Numbered from the stretch's first letter, positions 18,441 through 28,236 are shown. The stretch: DNA of 36,669 nt from Pseudomonas donghuensis (GCF_000259195.1 NZ_JH650759.1:210618-247286); one strand, 5' to 3'. Notes: generated by a model not told the origin, from the sequence alone. Made by a program: numbers and translations.

Positions 18441-19499
18441 TCAACACGGTTGGTTCGCAGGGTGTTGCGGGTGTTCGCGGCCGACCGCCAGCAGGCGATG
18501 GTGCGCGGCATAGGCCAGCACCGCCTCGACGTCGATGCTCAAGGGGCCGAAAGCGTCGAGGCAGATGCTTGGCTGGTCGCGTTCGCTGAACTCGATTTCG
18601 CGCTCGCCGTCCAGCGCCAAGGTGCCGCTGGACAGGCTCAGGGAGTAGGCAACGCCAGGTATCAATAGCCCTGAGGCGGTCACCCCGCAGCCTTGCAACA
18701 GGCCGGGGGCGAGCGGTGCCAGCAAGGCTTGCTCAGCCTGTGGATGCAGGCGAATCCAGGCGCCTTCGGGTGCTGTACGCGACACCGGGCACCACAGCCC
18801 GCACAGTGCCGAGAGGCCAATGGCGTGAGGTTCGGCGAAGGTGGTGAAGACTTCCGCGAGGTCCTCGCCGCGGCTGATGGCGCGGGCGCCGATGAAGCGT
18901 TGCGGCGACACCGCGACATCCACCAGGGCCCATTCGCAGAGCTGTTGTTCCGGCACTCGCACCACTAGGCGCTTGTTGTGGCGCAGGCCAATTGGCGCCG
19001 GGACGCGGCCGCTGGCGAACAGACCGCCCGCCAGGCCGGCGCTGGTGGCTTCGCGCAGTTCCGGGAAGGCGTTGTTGGTGCCGGTGGACAGGGTCAGCAG
19101 CGGGATGTCGCCGACTTCGGCGGCGACCGCCTTGTGCGTGCCGTCGCCGCCGAGCACGGCGATCAGGGCCACACCCTGGGCGGCCATCAGGCGCGCGGCG
19201 TGGCGGGTGTCCTCAACGGTTTGGCGCAGCGGCATGTCGAGGATGGTCAGTTGCGGCCAGCGCTGTTGCTCGGCATGCGGGCCGAGGCTGGCCCTGAGCA
19301 CGGCGGCGGCGATGCCGGTCATGTCAGGCGGCAGCAGCACCTGTTCGATGCCGGTGGCGGCAAACGCGGCGAGCAGGCGCTGCACCGCCGAGGCCTTGTC
19401 GGTGCTGGAGTAGAGCCCGGCATTGGCAGTCAGTCGGCGCAAGTCGCGGCCGCTGGCCGGATTGGCGATGATCCCCACGGTCAGGGCGGGTTGGCGCAT
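18441..19499 (-). CDS. acoX: AcoX, NAD kinase-like protein of the acetoin operon
   Basis: A 352-residue protein related to ATP-NAD kinases. It has GIIANPASGRDLRRL near the N-terminus and the nucleotide-binding VLGGDGTHKAVA motif around residues 117-128, followed by LLTLSTGTNNAFPE. AcoX is found in many acetoin operons but its reaction is not established, and it is not needed for the E1/E2 chemistry. ATG 19499 is preceded by AGAGGTG. It is the first gene after the sigma54 promoter at 19534-19549, with a leader of about 25 nt, and is followed by acoA, acoB, acoC and bdh. Confidence 0.93.
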   Translation of the reverse strand: MRQPALTVGIIANPASGRDLRRLTANAGLYSSTDKASAVQRLLAAFAATGIEQVLLPPDMTGIAAAVLRASLGPHAEQQRWPQLTILDMPLRQTVEDTRHAARLMAAQGVALIAVLGGDGTHKAVAAEVGDIPLLTLSTGTNNAFPELREATSAGLAGGLFASGRVPAPIGLRHNKRLVVRVPEQQLCEWALVDVAVSPQRFIGARAISRGEDLAEVFTTFAEPHAIGLSALCGLWCPVSRTAPEGAWIRLHPQAEQALLAPLAPGLLQGCGVTASGLLIPGVAYSLSLSSGTLALDGEREIEFSERDQPSICLDAFGPLSIDVEAVLAYAAHHRLLAVGREHPQHPANQPC

Positions 19500-19533
19500 G
19501 GCACACCTCTGGTTCTTGTTTGCCAGGGGCAGG

Positions 19534-19549
19534 AGCAAGGCCGGTGCCA
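19534..19549 (-). promoter_or_regulatory. Sigma54 promoter of acoXABC-bdh
   Basis: On the minus strand the sequence TGGCAC-CGGCC-TTGCT fits the -24/-12 consensus with the exact GG-to-GC spacing (TGGCAC at 19549-19544, TTGC at 19538-19535). The only deviation is C at the position after TGGCAC. The acoX start is 35 bp downstream of the -12 element. The divergent gene encodes a sigma54 activator with a GAFTGA motif, which fits. Confidence 0.88.
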
Positions 19550-19606
19550 AGTTATGCGGATGTCCACTCTAGAGCGGTTTGTGCGGTGTTGGCCCGGGCA
19601 GGGGCA

Positions 19607-19665
19607 AGACGCTCGGTGTCAGCGCTGCTGGCTATGGGCGAGACGCTGAGACGCAGCGTCTCAGC
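19607..19665. promoter_or_regulatory. Candidate AcoR upstream activator sites
   Basis: Two overlapping perfect palindromes lie about 95 bp upstream of the sigma54 promoter. The inner one has arms GCTGAGACGC (19645-19654) and GCGTCTCAGC (19656-19665) around one base. The outer one has GAGACGCT (19640-19647) and AGCGTCTC (19655-19662). A further direct copy of AGACGCT stands at 19607-19613, 34 bp from the one at 19641. This is the usual place for an enhancer-binding site. AcoR binding itself is inferred. Confidence 0.65.
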
Positions 19666-19755
19666 CGGCCGGGAATCCACAGAGTGCTTGTTCACCCTTG
19701 GCATTCGGCGCTTAATGAGGCCCATAACGACAAGAACACGAGAACCGGAGGCCCC

Positions 19756-21630
19756 ATGCTTGCCGCGAACTCCAAAGCCCACGTCGACTGTGTCAGCCGC
19801 GTGCTGAAGAACGCCGAACGCCTGCCTCAGGTGCCGGTGCCGCCGCTGATCCTCGACTCCTGGCGTCGCTCGATGGAGCAGCACCGGCTCGACCCTGCGT
19901 CCCAGCAGGGGCCGCGCATCCTCTCGCAAAGCCTGCTCGACGAATGCCGCGAACGTTCCGAGCTGTTCCTGCGCATTGCTGGCGATGCGGTGGCGCGTCT
20001 GCACGGACGGGTGCGCGATGCCGACTATTGCGTGCTGCTGACCGATGCCCAGGGGCGGACCATCGATTACCGGGTCGAGCCGACCATACGCAACGACTGT
20101 CGCAAGGCCGGGCTGTACCTGGGCACCTGCTGGTCGGAGGGCGAGGAGGGCACTTGCGGAGTGGCGGCGGTGCTGACCAGCAAGGCACCGGCGACGGTGC
20201 ACAAGCGCGATCATTTTCGTGCCGCCTTCATCGGCCTGACCTGCTCGGCGGCGCCGGTGTTCGACCCCCGGGGCGAGCTGCTCGGCGTGGTCGATGTCTC
20301 GGCGCTGCAATCACCGGACGATCGGCGTAGCCAGCACCTGATCCGGCAGATGGTGGTGCAGAGCGCGCGGGAGATCGAGAACGCGTTTTTCATGCACAGT
20401 GCCGAACCGCACTGGGTGCTGCGTGCCCACAGCACGCCGGGTTATGTCGACAGCCAGCCGGATTACCTGCTGGCCTGGGATGCCGATGGCCGATTGCAGG
20501 CGCTCAACAGCCTGGCGCGCAAGGTGCTGCTGGAACGTTACGGGCAGCTGCCGGAACATATCGGCGAGCTGTTCGACCTCGATGCCCTGCGCGCCGCCAC
20601 CGATGAATCGGCCCAGCGCCTGCGCTGGCGCGGTGAAAGCGGCGAACTGCATGTGCGCATCAGCTCGCCGCGGCGCAAGCCTGGGCGGCGGAGCGCGGCC
20701 ATTGCCCGCCAGCCGGTTGATGAGCGGGTCGAGCACAGCCTGCGCCTGGCGACCCGGGTCAAGGACTGCAACCTGGCCGTGCTGGTGTTGGGCGAAACCG
20801 GTTCGGGCAAGGAGGTGTTTGCCCGCCAGTTGCATGCCATGAGCCAGCGCAGCCGCAAGCCGTTTGTGGCGCTGAACTGCGCCGCCATCCCCGAGAACCT
20901 GATCGAGAGCGAGCTGTTCGGCTATGTCGCCGGAGCCTTTACCGGCGCCTCCAGCAAGGGCATGCAGGGCCTGCTGCAACAGGCTGATGGCGGTACGCTG
21001 TTTCTCGATGAGATTGGCGATATGCCATTGAACCTGCAGACCCGCTTGCTGCGTGTGCTGGCCGAAGGCGAGGTGGCGCCCTTGGGCGCTTCGGCGCGCC
21101 AGCGGGTGGATATCCAGGTGATCTGCGCCACTCACCGCGACCTGACGGCAATGGTCGCGGCCGGCAGTTTTCGCGAAGACCTGTACTTTCGTCTGGCCAA
21201 TGCCCGTTTCGAACTGCCGCCATTGCGTGAGCGCAGTGACCGGCTGGCGCTGATCAACCAGTTGCTGGGCGAAGAAGCCAAGGGCTGTGGCGTTGATGTC
21301 GGCTTGAGCGACGGTGCGCTGGAGGCGCTGCTCAATTACCCCTGGCCGGGCAATTTGCGTCAGCTGCGCCAGGTCCTGCGTTATGCCTGTGCGATCTGTT
21401 CCGGCAGCACCTTGCAGCTTGATGATTTGCCGCTGGAGATTCGTGGCGGGCAGGTCCAGGCGCAGGTTCAGGCCAGTGTCAGCCCGGCGCGTCAGCAGTT
21501 GCTCGATGCGCTGATTCGCCACCGCTGGAAACCGGGGGAAACCGCCAAGGCCTTGGGGATTTCGCGGGCGACGTTGTATCGGCGGGTGCATGAGCACCGG
21601 ATCGAGATGCCGCGGATGACCAAAAGCTGA
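19756..21630 (+). CDS. acoR: Sigma54-dependent transcriptional activator of acetoin catabolism
   Basis: AcoR (624 residues) has an N-terminal sensory region with a GAF domain (~60-210), a linker or PAS-like part (~230-310), an AAA+ domain (~315-545) and a C-terminal Fis-type helix-turn-helix ([18 protein letters not shown]). The AAA+ domain contains Walker A GETGSGKE (from residue 346), the sigma54-contacting GAFTGA loop intact at 393-398, Walker [12 protein letters not shown] and the [10 protein letters not shown] arginine region. ATG 19756 has CCGGAGG just upstream; longer in-frame extensions cover the shared control region. It is divergent from acoX and should activate it when acetoin or a related compound is sensed. 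Confidence 0.95.
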   Translation: MLAANSKAHVDCVSRVLKNAERLPQVPVPPLILDSWRRSMEQHRLDPASQQGPRILSQSLLDECRERSELFLRIAGDAVARLHGRVRDADYCVLLTDAQGRTIDYRVEPTIRNDCRKAGLYLGTCWSEGEEGTCGVAAVLTSKAPATVHKRDHFRAAFIGLTCSAAPVFDPRGELLGVVDVSALQSPDDRRSQHLIRQMVVQSAREIENAFFMHSAEPHWVLRAHSTPGYVDSQPDYLLAWDADGRLQALNSLARKVLLERYGQLPEHIGELFDLDALRAATDESAQRLRWRGESGELHVRISSPRRKPGRRSAAIARQPVDERVEHSLRLATRVKDCNLAVLVLGETGSGKEVFARQLHAMSQRSRKPFVALNCAAIPENLIESELFGYVAGAFTGASSKGMQGLLQQADGGTLFLDEIGDMPLNLQTRLLRVLAEGEVAPLGASARQRVDIQVICATHRDLTAMVAAGSFREDLYFRLANARFELPPLRERSDRLALINQLLGEEAKGCGVDVGLSDGALEALLNYPWPGNLRQLRQVLRYACAICSGSTLQLDDLPLEIRGGQVQAQVQASVSPARQQLLDALIRHRWKPGETAKALGISRATLYRRVHEHRIEMPRMTKS

Positions 21631-21634
21631 TTCT

Positions 21635-21707
21635 CTGTGGGAGCGGGCTTGACCCGCGATGCGATTTGCCTGAAAACCGCCATCGCGGGTCAAGCCCGCT
21701 CCCACAG
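21635..21707. repeat. REP pair, perfect inverted repeat after acoR
   Basis: Two 27-bp REP sequences at 21635-21661 and 21681-21707 are exact reverse complements of each other around a 19-bp spacer. They begin CTGTGGGAGCGGGCTTG and end in CGCGATG. The pair starts 5 bp after the acoR stop, between two convergent genes, as is typical of REP in the P. putida group. Confidence 0.9.
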
Positions 21708-21716
21708 CAGCCCCAA

Positions 21717-21750
21717 AAAAAGACCCCGGTCACAGGACCGGGGTCTTTTT
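21717..21750. terminator. Bidirectional intrinsic terminator shared by acoR and accC
   Basis: AAAAAGACCCCGGTC (21717-21731) and GACCGGGGTCTTTTT (21736-21750) form a perfect 15-bp stem with an ACAG loop. T-runs follow on both strands. It stands 16 bp from the accC stop and serves the aroQ-accB-accC transcript and the convergent acoR transcript. Confidence 0.95.
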
Positions 21751-21765
21751 CACATCACTGCCGAA

Positions 21766-23121
21766 TCACTCCTGGTTAGCCAGTTTGTGTTCCAGGTAGT
21801 GAATGTTGACGCCGCCTTTGCAGAAACCTTCATCACGCACCAGGTCGCGGTGCAGCGGGATGTTGGTCTTGATGCCGTCGACGACGATCTCGTCCAGGGC
21901 ATTGCGCATGCGCGCCATGGCTTCGTCGCGGTCCTTGCCGTAGGTGATCAGCTTGCCGATCAGCGAGTCGTAGTTCGGTGGAACCGCGTAACCGCTGTAC
22001 AGGTGCGAGTCGACGCGAACGCCGTTGCCACCCGGGGCGTGGAAATGCTTGACCGTGCCTGGGCTCGGGATGAACTTCTTCGGGTCTTCGGCGTTGATCC
22101 GGCACTCCAGGGAGTGACCACGAATCACCACGTCATCCTGGGTGAACGACAGCTTGTTGCCAGCGGCGATGCTGAGCATCTCCTTGACGATGTCGATACC
22201 GGTGACCATCTCCGAAACCGGGTGCTCCACCTGAACACGGGTGTTCATTTCGATGAAGTAGAAACGACCGTTCTCGTAGAGGAACTCGAAGGTGCCGGCG
22301 CCACGGTAGCCGATGTCGACGCACGCCTTGACGCAGCGGGCGAAGACTTCCTGGCGGGCTTTCTCGTCGATGCCCGGGGCCGGCGCTTCTTCGAGGACCT
22401 TCTGGTGGCGGCGCTGCAGCGAGCAGTCGCGGTCACCCAGGTGCACGGCGTTACCCTGGCCGTCGGACAGGACCTGGACTTCCACGTGACGTGGGTTGGT
22501 CAGGAACTTCTCGAGGTAGACCATCGGGTTGCCGAAGGCGGCGCCCGCTTCGCTACGGGTCAGCTTGGCCGAGGAGATCAGGTCCTCTTCCTTGTGCACC
22601 ACGCGCATGCCGCGACCACCACCGCCACCGGCGGCCTTGATGATCACCGGGTAGCCGACTTCACGGCCGATGCGCAGGGCTTCTTCTTCGTCTTCCGGCA
22701 GCGGGCCGTCGGAACCCGGCACGGTTGGAACACCAGCCTTGATCATCGCGTCCTTGGCCGAAACCTTGTCGCCCATCAGGCGAATGGTGTCGGCGTTCGG
22801 GCCGATGAAGGCAAAACCGGAGTTCTCGACCTGCTCGGCGAAATCGGCGTTTTCCGCGAGGAAACCGTAGCCCGGGTGAATGGCGGTAGCGCCGGTCACT
22901 TCGGCCGCGGCGATGATGGCCGGGATGTGCAGGTAGGACTGGCTGGCCGAAGCAGGACCGATGCAGACCGACTCGTCTGCCAGGCCCAGGTGCATCAGTT
23001 CGCGGTCAGCCGTGGAGTGTACGGCGACGGTCTTGATGCCCAGCTCTTTGCAGGCACGCAGGATCCGCAGGGCAATTTCCCCGCGGTTGGCGATCAGGAC
23101 TTTTTCCAGCTTCGCAGACAT
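21766..23121 (-). CDS. accC: Biotin carboxylase subunit of acetyl-CoA carboxylase
   Basis: AccC (451 residues) carboxylates the biotin on AccB using ATP and bicarbonate, the first half of the acetyl-CoA carboxylase reaction of fatty-acid synthesis. It has the biotin carboxylase N-terminal domain ([17 protein letters not shown]), an ATP-grasp domain with the Gly-rich loop [34 protein letters not shown] with the catalytic ENTRxQVEH-type residues, and the C-terminal domain ([12 protein letters not shown]). ATG 23121 gives the standard N-terminus. It is 17 bp downstream of accB; the operon ends at the perfect terminator at 21717-21750. Confidence 0.98.
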   Translation of the reverse strand: MSAKLEKVLIANRGEIALRILRACKELGIKTVAVHSTADRELMHLGLADESVCIGPASASQSYLHIPAIIAAAEVTGATAIHPGYGFLAENADFAEQVENSGFAFIGPNADTIRLMGDKVSAKDAMIKAGVPTVPGSDGPLPEDEEEALRIGREVGYPVIIKAAGGGGGRGMRVVHKEEDLISSAKLTRSEAGAAFGNPMVYLEKFLTNPRHVEVQVLSDGQGNAVHLGDRDCSLQRRHQKVLEEAPAPGIDEKARQEVFARCVKACVDIGYRGAGTFEFLYENGRFYFIEMNTRVQVEHPVSEMVTGIDIVKEMLSIAAGNKLSFTQDDVVIRGHSLECRINAEDPKKFIPSPGTVKHFHAPGGNGVRVDSHLYSGYAVPPNYDSLIGKLITYGKDRDEAMARMRNALDEIVVDGIKTNIPLHRDLVRDEGFCKGGVNIHYLEHKLANQE

Positions 23122-23138
23122 CGTTGGCTCTCCGCGGT

Positions 23139-23597
23139 TCAAACGATGGTGAACAGCGGCTGGTCGAACTCAACCGGCTGACCGTCTTCTACCAGGATGG
23201 ACTCGATCACACCGCTGGTTTCAGCTTCGATGTGGTTCATCATCTTCATGGCTTCGACGATGCACAGAGTGTCGCCTTTCTTCACGGTCTGGCCGACTTC
23301 AACGAAGGCTGGCGAGGTAGGCGAGGCTTTGCGGTAGAAGGTACCGACCATTGGCGAACGGGCAACGGATCCGTTCAGTTTCGGTGCGGCGGCTTCGGCG
23401 GCTGGCGCGGCGGCGGCAGGTGCGGCTGCTGGTGCGGCAACAGGAGTGGCGACTGGAGCCGGAGCGTAGTACTGCTGGGCTGGAGTCTTGCTGTGGCGGC
23501 TGATCCGTACGGATTCCTCGCCTTCCTTGATCTCCAGCTCGTCGATGCCAGACTCTTCCAGCAGTTCGATCAGTTTCTTGACTTTACGGATATCCAT
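23139..23597 (-). CDS. accB: Biotin carboxyl carrier protein of acetyl-CoA carboxylase
   Basis: AccB (152 residues) carries the biotin that shuttles carboxyl groups. The N-terminal helix domain (1-~38) is followed by an Ala/Pro-rich flexible linker (~40-72) and the biotinyl domain with the biotinylated Lys118 in EAMKMM. The thumb residues [10 protein letters not shown] are present. ATG 23597 has GGGAG upstream. It lies between aroQ (98 bp upstream) and accC (17 bp downstream). A small inverted repeat, AAACGT/ACGTTT (23640-23659), and a TATATT box in the aroQ-accB gap might mark an internal promoter; support is weak. Confidence 0.98.
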   Translation of the reverse strand: MDIRKVKKLIELLEESGIDELEIKEGEESVRISRHSKTPAQQYYAPAPVATPVAAPAAAPAAAAPAAEAAAPKLNGSVARSPMVGTFYRKASPTSPAFVEVGQTVKKGDTLCIVEAMKMMNHIEAETSGVIESILVEDGQPVEFDQPLFTIV

Positions 23598-23695
23598 TAA
23601 TCATCAACTCCCAAGGTTCGGTCAGGGGCGTAAATATAAAAACGTGTTAGCAAACGTTTCTTGTGAGCCCAGGCCCGTAGGCCAGGGTCTCGTCA

Positions 23696-24148
23696 TCAGG
23701 GCTTTGCGTTAGCAGCCAGGTGTTCCAGGGCAGACTCCAGGGCCAGGCGATAACCCGTGGCACCCAGGCCGCAAATCACCCCTACGGCGACATCAGAGAA
23801 GTAGGAGTGATGGCGAAAAGGTTCGCGTTTGTGCACGTTGGACAGATGCACTTCGATGAATGGGATGCTCACCGCCAGCAACGCGTCACGTAATGCGACA
23901 CTTGTATGTGTGAAAGCCGCCGGATTGATCAGGATGAAGTCCACGCCTTCACCGCGCGCAGCATGGATGCGGTCGATCAATTCGTACTCGGCATTGCTTT
24001 GCAGGTACTGCAGGTGATGGCCGGCGGCGCGGGCGCGCTGCTCCAGATCCTGGTTGATCTGGGCCAGGGTCACGGCGCCATAGACGCCCGGTTCGCGGGT
24101 GCCGAGCAGGTTCAGGTTGGGGCCGTGCAGCACCAGTAGCGTTGCCAT
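23696..24148 (-). CDS. aroQ: Type II 3-dehydroquinate dehydratase
   Basis: AroQ (150 residues) dehydrates 3-dehydroquinate in the shikimate pathway; type II enzymes are small dodecameric proteins. Hallmarks are the N-terminal [16 protein letters not shown] with the catalytic-loop Tyr following, the Asn/His region [18 protein letters not shown] and [20 protein letters not shown] 24148 has AAGGAA upstream and yields the family start [11 protein letters not shown]. It is the first gene of the aroQ-accB-accC operon, an order conserved in many gammaproteobacteria. An AT-rich 171-bp region with an inverted repeat precedes it. Confidence 0.97.
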   Translation of the reverse strand: MATLLVLHGPNLNLLGTREPGVYGAVTLAQINQDLEQRARAAGHHLQYLQSNAEYELIDRIHAARGEGVDFILINPAAFTHTSVALRDALLAVSIPFIEVHLSNVHKREPFRHHSYFSDVAVGVICGLGATGYRLALESALEHLAANAKP

Positions 24149-24239
24149 CTGTGGTTCCTTTTTATCGTTAGGAAACTTTGCGCGGCGACTATGCCGTAAA
24201 CCGGCGGGCACTGTCCAGTTACCGGCAATAGCCAGCACG

Positions 24240-24289
24240 ATGACCGATATTCACGCTAAATATGTGACTACTTTATTAATTTCGGTCAT
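24240..24289. promoter_or_regulatory. Inverted repeat in the AT-rich region upstream of aroQ
   Basis: ATGACCGATATT (24240-24251) and AATTTCGGTCAT (24278-24289) are reverse complements at 11 of 12 positions, with a 26-bp spacer. The region is far richer in A/T than the rest of the window and must hold the aroQ-accB-accC promoter, because dsbD ends just upstream. It looks like an operator; no regulator can be named. Confidence 0.5.
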
Positions 24290-24319
24290 TGATTTTGGCT
24301 TTTTAGCGGCCAGAGGAAG

Positions 24320-26110
24320 TTATAGACCCAGATTGGCGCGAATGCGCGTCAGATGCTCGGCAAATTCGCCGGCGTTTATCTCGCCAACCACACGATCAGC
24401 ACTCATTTCGCTGCCGTTCGCAGCAAAGAACAGCAGCGCGGGCGGGCCGAACAGCTGGTAACGGTCGAGCAGGGCGCGCTGTTCGGCGTTGCTTTCGCTG
24501 ATATCGAAGCGCAGCAGCTTGTACTCCTTGAGCTGCGCTTGCACCGCCGGGGCATTGAGCACTTCATGCTCGATCACCTTGCAACTGATGCACCAGTCGG
24601 CGTACCAGTCCAACAGCACCGGCTGGCCGGCAGCCTTGGCGGCGGCCAGGGCGCTGTCCAGCGCCGCCGGGGTGGTGAGGGTCTGCCAGTCGCTGGCGCT
24701 GCTGGCCTGGACGCTTGCGCCGGTGCTGGCAATGCCTGCCTGAGGCAACGGGCGCAGCGGGTCGGTCTGGCCGCTCAAGGCGCCGTACCAGCAGGCCAGG
24801 GCATAGAACAGCAGGGCCAGGCCGAACAACTGCGCCAGGCGCTGGCGGGTGGTTTTCAGGGTGAACTCCAGGGCGCCGAGGAACACCGCGGTGCCAGCGG
24901 CCAGCAGGCCGACCAGCAACAGCGTGACCTGGCCCGGCAGCACGCGGCTGAGCAGGCCGATGGCCAGGCCCAGCAACAGCACGCCGATTGCGTTTTTCAC
25001 CGTCACCAGCCACGGCCCGCTCTTTGGCAGCCAGGCTGCGCCGCCGGTCGCGATCACTAGCAGTGGCGCGCCCATGCCCAAGCCCAGGGCGAACAGTTTC
25101 AGCGCACCGCCCAGGGCATCACCGCTGGCGCTGATGTACAGCAGCGCGCCGGCCAGTGGCGCTGACACGCACGGCGACACCAGCAGGCTGGAGAACACTC
25201 CGAGGATCGCCGCGCCGATCAGCGAACCGCCCTTGGTCTGGCCCACCAGGCGCTCCAGGCGGCTGCTGATGGCATGGGGCAGTTTCAGCTCGAACAGGCC
25301 GAACATGGCCAGGGCGAACAGCACGAAGAACAGCGCAAACGGCACCAGCACCCAGACCGACTGCAGGCGCGCCTGCAGGTTAAGGCCGGCGCCGAACAGG
25401 CCCATCAGCGCCCCCAGCAGGGCGAAGCAGGCGGCCATCGGCAGCACGTAGGCCAGCGACAGGGCAAACCCGCGCCAACCGCTGGCCTGGCCGCGCAATA
25501 CCACCCCGGAGAGGATCGGTAGCATCGGCAGCACACAGGGCGTGAAGGTCAGGCCGACGCCGGCGAGAAAGAACAGCAGCAGGCTTTGCCAGTCCCACCC
25601 GGCTTTGCCGACGGCCGCAGCGCCTGGCAAAGCGCTGCTCGCAGTGCCATCGACACTCAGGCGCGCGGTTTCCGGCGGGTAGCACAGACCCTTGTCGGCA
25701 CAGCCCTGGTAGCCGACCAGCAGGGTGAAGGGGCGCTGTTCGTTGGCCGGGCGGGGGATTTCGATGTCGAGGATGCCGTGGTAGACCTCGACGTCGCCGA
25801 AGAATTCGTCGTGCTTGGCTTCACCGGGCGGGATCTGTGCCGTGCCCAGGGCGATGTCGGCAGGTTCGCTGCGGAACTGGAAGCGGTGGCGGTACAGGTA
25901 GTAGCCATCGGCGGCGACGAAGCGCAGCTTCAGGCTTTGCCCTTCATCCTGCACCAGGCTCAGCTTGAAGGCTTCGTGCACCGGCAGGAAATCGGCGCTG
26001 TTGTTCAGCGACGCCGCGCCCAGGGTGGCGCTGGGGCGATTGTCGAGCAGGCCGGCACCGGCGGCGGGCAAGGCCAGGAGCAGAAACAGGAGGCAAAGCA
26101 GGCGGCGCAT
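24320..26110 (-). CDS. dsbD: Thiol:disulfide interchange protein DsbD
   Basis: DsbD (596 residues) moves reducing power from cytosolic thioredoxin across the inner membrane to periplasmic disulfide isomerases and cytochrome c maturation. A signal peptide (MRRLLCLLFLLLALPAAGA) leads to the alpha domain with Cys137 and Cys143 (GCADKGLC). The eight-helix membrane domain has the redox pair Cys192 (FTPCVLPML) and Cys314 (SPCVSAP). The C-terminal thioredoxin-like domain has Cys507-x-x-Cys510 in DWCISCK. All six cysteines are present. ATG 26110 is chosen because it puts the signal peptide at the N-terminus; an ATG ten codons upstream lacks a ribosome-binding site. The gene is also known as dipZ in P. 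aeruginosa. Confidence 0.95.
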   Translation of the reverse strand: MRRLLCLLFLLLALPAAGAGLLDNRPSATLGAASLNNSADFLPVHEAFKLSLVQDEGQSLKLRFVAADGYYLYRHRFQFRSEPADIALGTAQIPPGEAKHDEFFGDVEVYHGILDIEIPRPANEQRPFTLLVGYQGCADKGLCYPPETARLSVDGTASSALPGAAAVGKAGWDWQSLLLFFLAGVGLTFTPCVLPMLPILSGVVLRGQASGWRGFALSLAYVLPMAACFALLGALMGLFGAGLNLQARLQSVWVLVPFALFFVLFALAMFGLFELKLPHAISSRLERLVGQTKGGSLIGAAILGVFSSLLVSPCVSAPLAGALLYISASGDALGGALKLFALGLGMGAPLLVIATGGAAWLPKSGPWLVTVKNAIGVLLLGLAIGLLSRVLPGQVTLLLVGLLAAGTAVFLGALEFTLKTTRQRLAQLFGLALLFYALACWYGALSGQTDPLRPLPQAGIASTGASVQASSASDWQTLTTPAALDSALAAAKAAGQPVLLDWYADWCISCKVIEHEVLNAPAVQAQLKEYKLLRFDISESNAEQRALLDRYQLFGPPALLFFAANGSEMSADRVVGEINAGEFAEHLTRIRANLGL

Positions 26111-26181
26111 GGCGGTCTCGCAGTACAAAAGTGCCTGCATGATAGCGGACTGCGCCGTTACGTGCAGTTACGCGGCGCCTG

Positions 26182-26255
26182 CATCGCTGGCAAGGCCAGC
26201 TCCCACAGGGCCGGTGGATGCAGATCTACTGTGGGAGCCGGCTTTGCCGGCGATG
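26182..26255. repeat. REP pair between dsbD and ctpL
   Basis: Two inverted 27-bp REP units, 26182-26208 and 26229-26255, differ at a few paired positions (GCTGGC...GCCAGC in one, GCCGGC...GCCGGC in the other), which keeps each hairpin intact. The pair lies downstream of ctpL and upstream of dsbD, in the 164-bp gap between them. Confidence 0.85.
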
Positions 26256-26274
26256 GTGGCGCCACCGTCTTGGA

Positions 26275-28236
26275 TCAGAGCCGAAACGCCCGCACCGCCG
26301 TGTTCAACTCCCCCCCAAGCCGGAGCAATTGCTCACCCTGCTCACGGCCCTCGCCAATACGCTGCAGGTTGTCCTCCCCGAGGCCATGAATCCGTTCGCT
26401 GTGATCGCGAATCTCGCTCACCGCGCCACTTTGCTGGGCCGTGACATCGGCAATCCGTACCGCGGTGGCGGAGATGGTCTGGATCGCCGCGACAATTTCA
26501 TCCAGCGCGCCATCTGCCGCCTGGGCCTGATCGGCGGTGATTTGGGCATGTTCGAGCTGGGCGCGCATGCCTTGCACCGAGTCGCGTGCCGCCTGTTGCA
26601 AGCGGCCGATCAAGGTCTGGATCTCGCCAGTGGCACCGGTGGTGCGCTGCGCCAGTGAGCGCACCTCTTCGGCGACTACGGCAAAACCACGGCCCATTTC
26701 CCCGGCCCGCGCCGCTTCGATCGCCGCATTGAGGGCCAGCAGGTTGGTCTGCTCGGCAATCGAGCGGATGACCGTCAGCACGCTGCCGATGGTTGCCGAC
26801 TCCTGCGCCAGTTGTTCGATCATCTGTGCGTTGCCCTGCACCTCATCGACCAGTGCTCGCAGCCCGGTCAGGCTTTGGCCGATCACCGCCTGGCCCTGCT
26901 CCACGGCGCGCCCGGCGTCATGACTGGCGTCGGCGGCCTGGCTGGCATCGCCGGCCACCTGCAGGATGGTTGCTTCCAGTTCCCCCAGGGCATCACGGAT
27001 TTGCGCGGTATCGCCGGCCTGGCGTTCGGCGCCATCGTGCAGGGCGCTGCTCATGCCGGCCAGGGCGTGGCTGCTGCCGGCGACTTGTTCAGCGTTATGG
27101 CGAATGGTGCCGACCAGCTCCACCAAGTAGGCGCGCAGGCGATTGAGCGAGTCCTGGATGTCATGCATCTCGCGGTTGCTCCGCCCCAGGGCAATGGCCT
27201 GGCCGAAGTCACCCTCGGCCCAGCGCGACAGCGCCGGCGCCAGGTTGGTCAGCACCCGTGCCAGGCGCCGCTGCAGGGTGTCGATGAGCAGGGCGATGAG
27301 CAGGATCAGGCCGATCATCAGGCCCTGGATCACCCGCACTTCGCCCTGGATGGCGGCATGTTGGCTGCGCACGCCGGGTTCGAGCTCGGCGATGGCCTGC
27401 TGAACGGCGGCGATGCGCTCGAAGGTACTGTTCGCCAGGGCGCTGCGCTGCTGGATCTGTTCGCGGGTACGCTGCAGTTCGCCCGGGTAGCGCTTGATCA
27501 GGCTGTTGAGCTCGCGCTTGAGCGCCACGCCATGGTCTTCGGCCTCGGTGCTGGCCTGGGTTTCCAGGCCCATCAGCGCGGCAAAGTCATCGGCGCTGGA
27601 TTCGCGGGCGGCGGTTACGCCCAGCAGCGGCAACTGCTCAAGTACCTGGGCCTGAGCGGCGATCTGCTGCAGTTCGCGCTCGACTTCATCTGCCAGTTCG
27701 CTCCGGCCGCTGCTGACCAGCTTGTCGCGGGCCAGGGACAGCCGTGACAGGTGCAGGGAGGCGTTGAACAGCGCCGGTGCATAACGCCCGGCATCGCTAC
27801 GGGTACTGCTCTGGGCATAATTGGCCAGTTGTTCGAGGCTGGCGCCCAGCTCGCGTTCGGCCTGGAGCAGCAGGGCCTGGGGATCGCCGGCCAGCTTGCC
27901 GGCACCGAGCAGTTCGTTGGCGGTGAAGCGCTGCAGGTTGTCCAGGCTCGGGCGCAGCCGGGCTGCAAGCGCGGCTGGCAATTGTTCGAGTTCGGCCTGC
28001 AGGGCGGCGGTGGCTTGCACCGCCGTGGCATGGCGCAGGGCGTCGCCGCTGCTCAGGTAGTCCTGGATGTTGCGTGCGGCCTGGTTCTGGAATTGCTGCG
28101 ACAGCGACAGGTAGCGCTCCATTAATAAGTAGGGGCGCTCCAGGGCGCGCTGCGACCACCACAGGGTAGCGCCCAGGGCGATGCACACGGTAACCAGCAA
28201 CAGGGTATTGAAATTGGTAAGCAGCTTCAGGCGCAT
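26275..28236 (-). CDS. ctpL: Methyl-accepting chemotaxis protein, CtpL-like
   Basis: A 653-residue chemoreceptor. One membrane helix ([18 protein letters not shown]) opens the protein. A mostly helical periplasmic domain of about 270 residues follows, long enough for a helical bimodular (HBM) sensor, then a second membrane helix ([17 protein letters not shown], ~303-320), a HAMP region and a cytoplasmic signalling domain with the conserved hairpin tip [19 protein letters not shown]. No C-terminal CheR-tethering pentapeptide is seen. In P. aeruginosa the gene next to dsbD (dipZ) is ctpL, a receptor for low phosphate; synteny suggests the same here, while the ligand is inferred. ATG 28236 is used despite a weak ribosome-binding site. 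Confidence 0.8.
   Translation of the reverse strand: MRLKLLTNFNTLLLVTVCIALGATLWWSQRALERPYLLMERYLSLSQQFQNQAARNIQDYLSSGDALRHATAVQATAALQAELEQLPAALAARLRPSLDNLQRFTANELLGAGKLAGDPQALLLQAERELGASLEQLANYAQSSTRSDAGRYAPALFNASLHLSRLSLARDKLVSSGRSELADEVERELQQIAAQAQVLEQLPLLGVTAARESSADDFAALMGLETQASTEAEDHGVALKRELNSLIKRYPGELQRTREQIQQRSALANSTFERIAAVQQAIAELEPGVRSQHAAIQGEVRVIQGLMIGLILLIALLIDTLQRRLARVLTNLAPALSRWAEGDFGQAIALGRSNREMHDIQDSLNRLRAYLVELVGTIRHNAEQVAGSSHALAGMSSALHDGAERQAGDTAQIRDALGELEATILQVAGDASQAADASHDAGRAVEQGQAVIGQSLTGLRALVDEVQGNAQMIEQLAQESATIGSVLTVIRSIAEQTNLLALNAAIEAARAGEMGRGFAVVAEEVRSLAQRTTGATGEIQTLIGRLQQAARDSVQGMRAQLEHAQITADQAQAADGALDEIVAAIQTISATAVRIADVTAQQSGAVSEIRDHSERIHGLGEDNLQRIGEGREQGEQLLRLGGELNTAVRAFRL

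Noticed and set aside
19681..19725. Sigma54-like TGGCAT...GCTT before acoR
   Set aside because: The -12 part does not match (no GC at the fixed distance), so I do not call a promoter.
20311..21705. 464-codon frame opposite acoR
   Set aside because: It starts in the REP pair and has no domain features; acoR accounts for the region.
21637..23181. 514-codon frame opposite accC
   Set aside because: Antisense shadow; it begins inside a REP sequence and a terminator.
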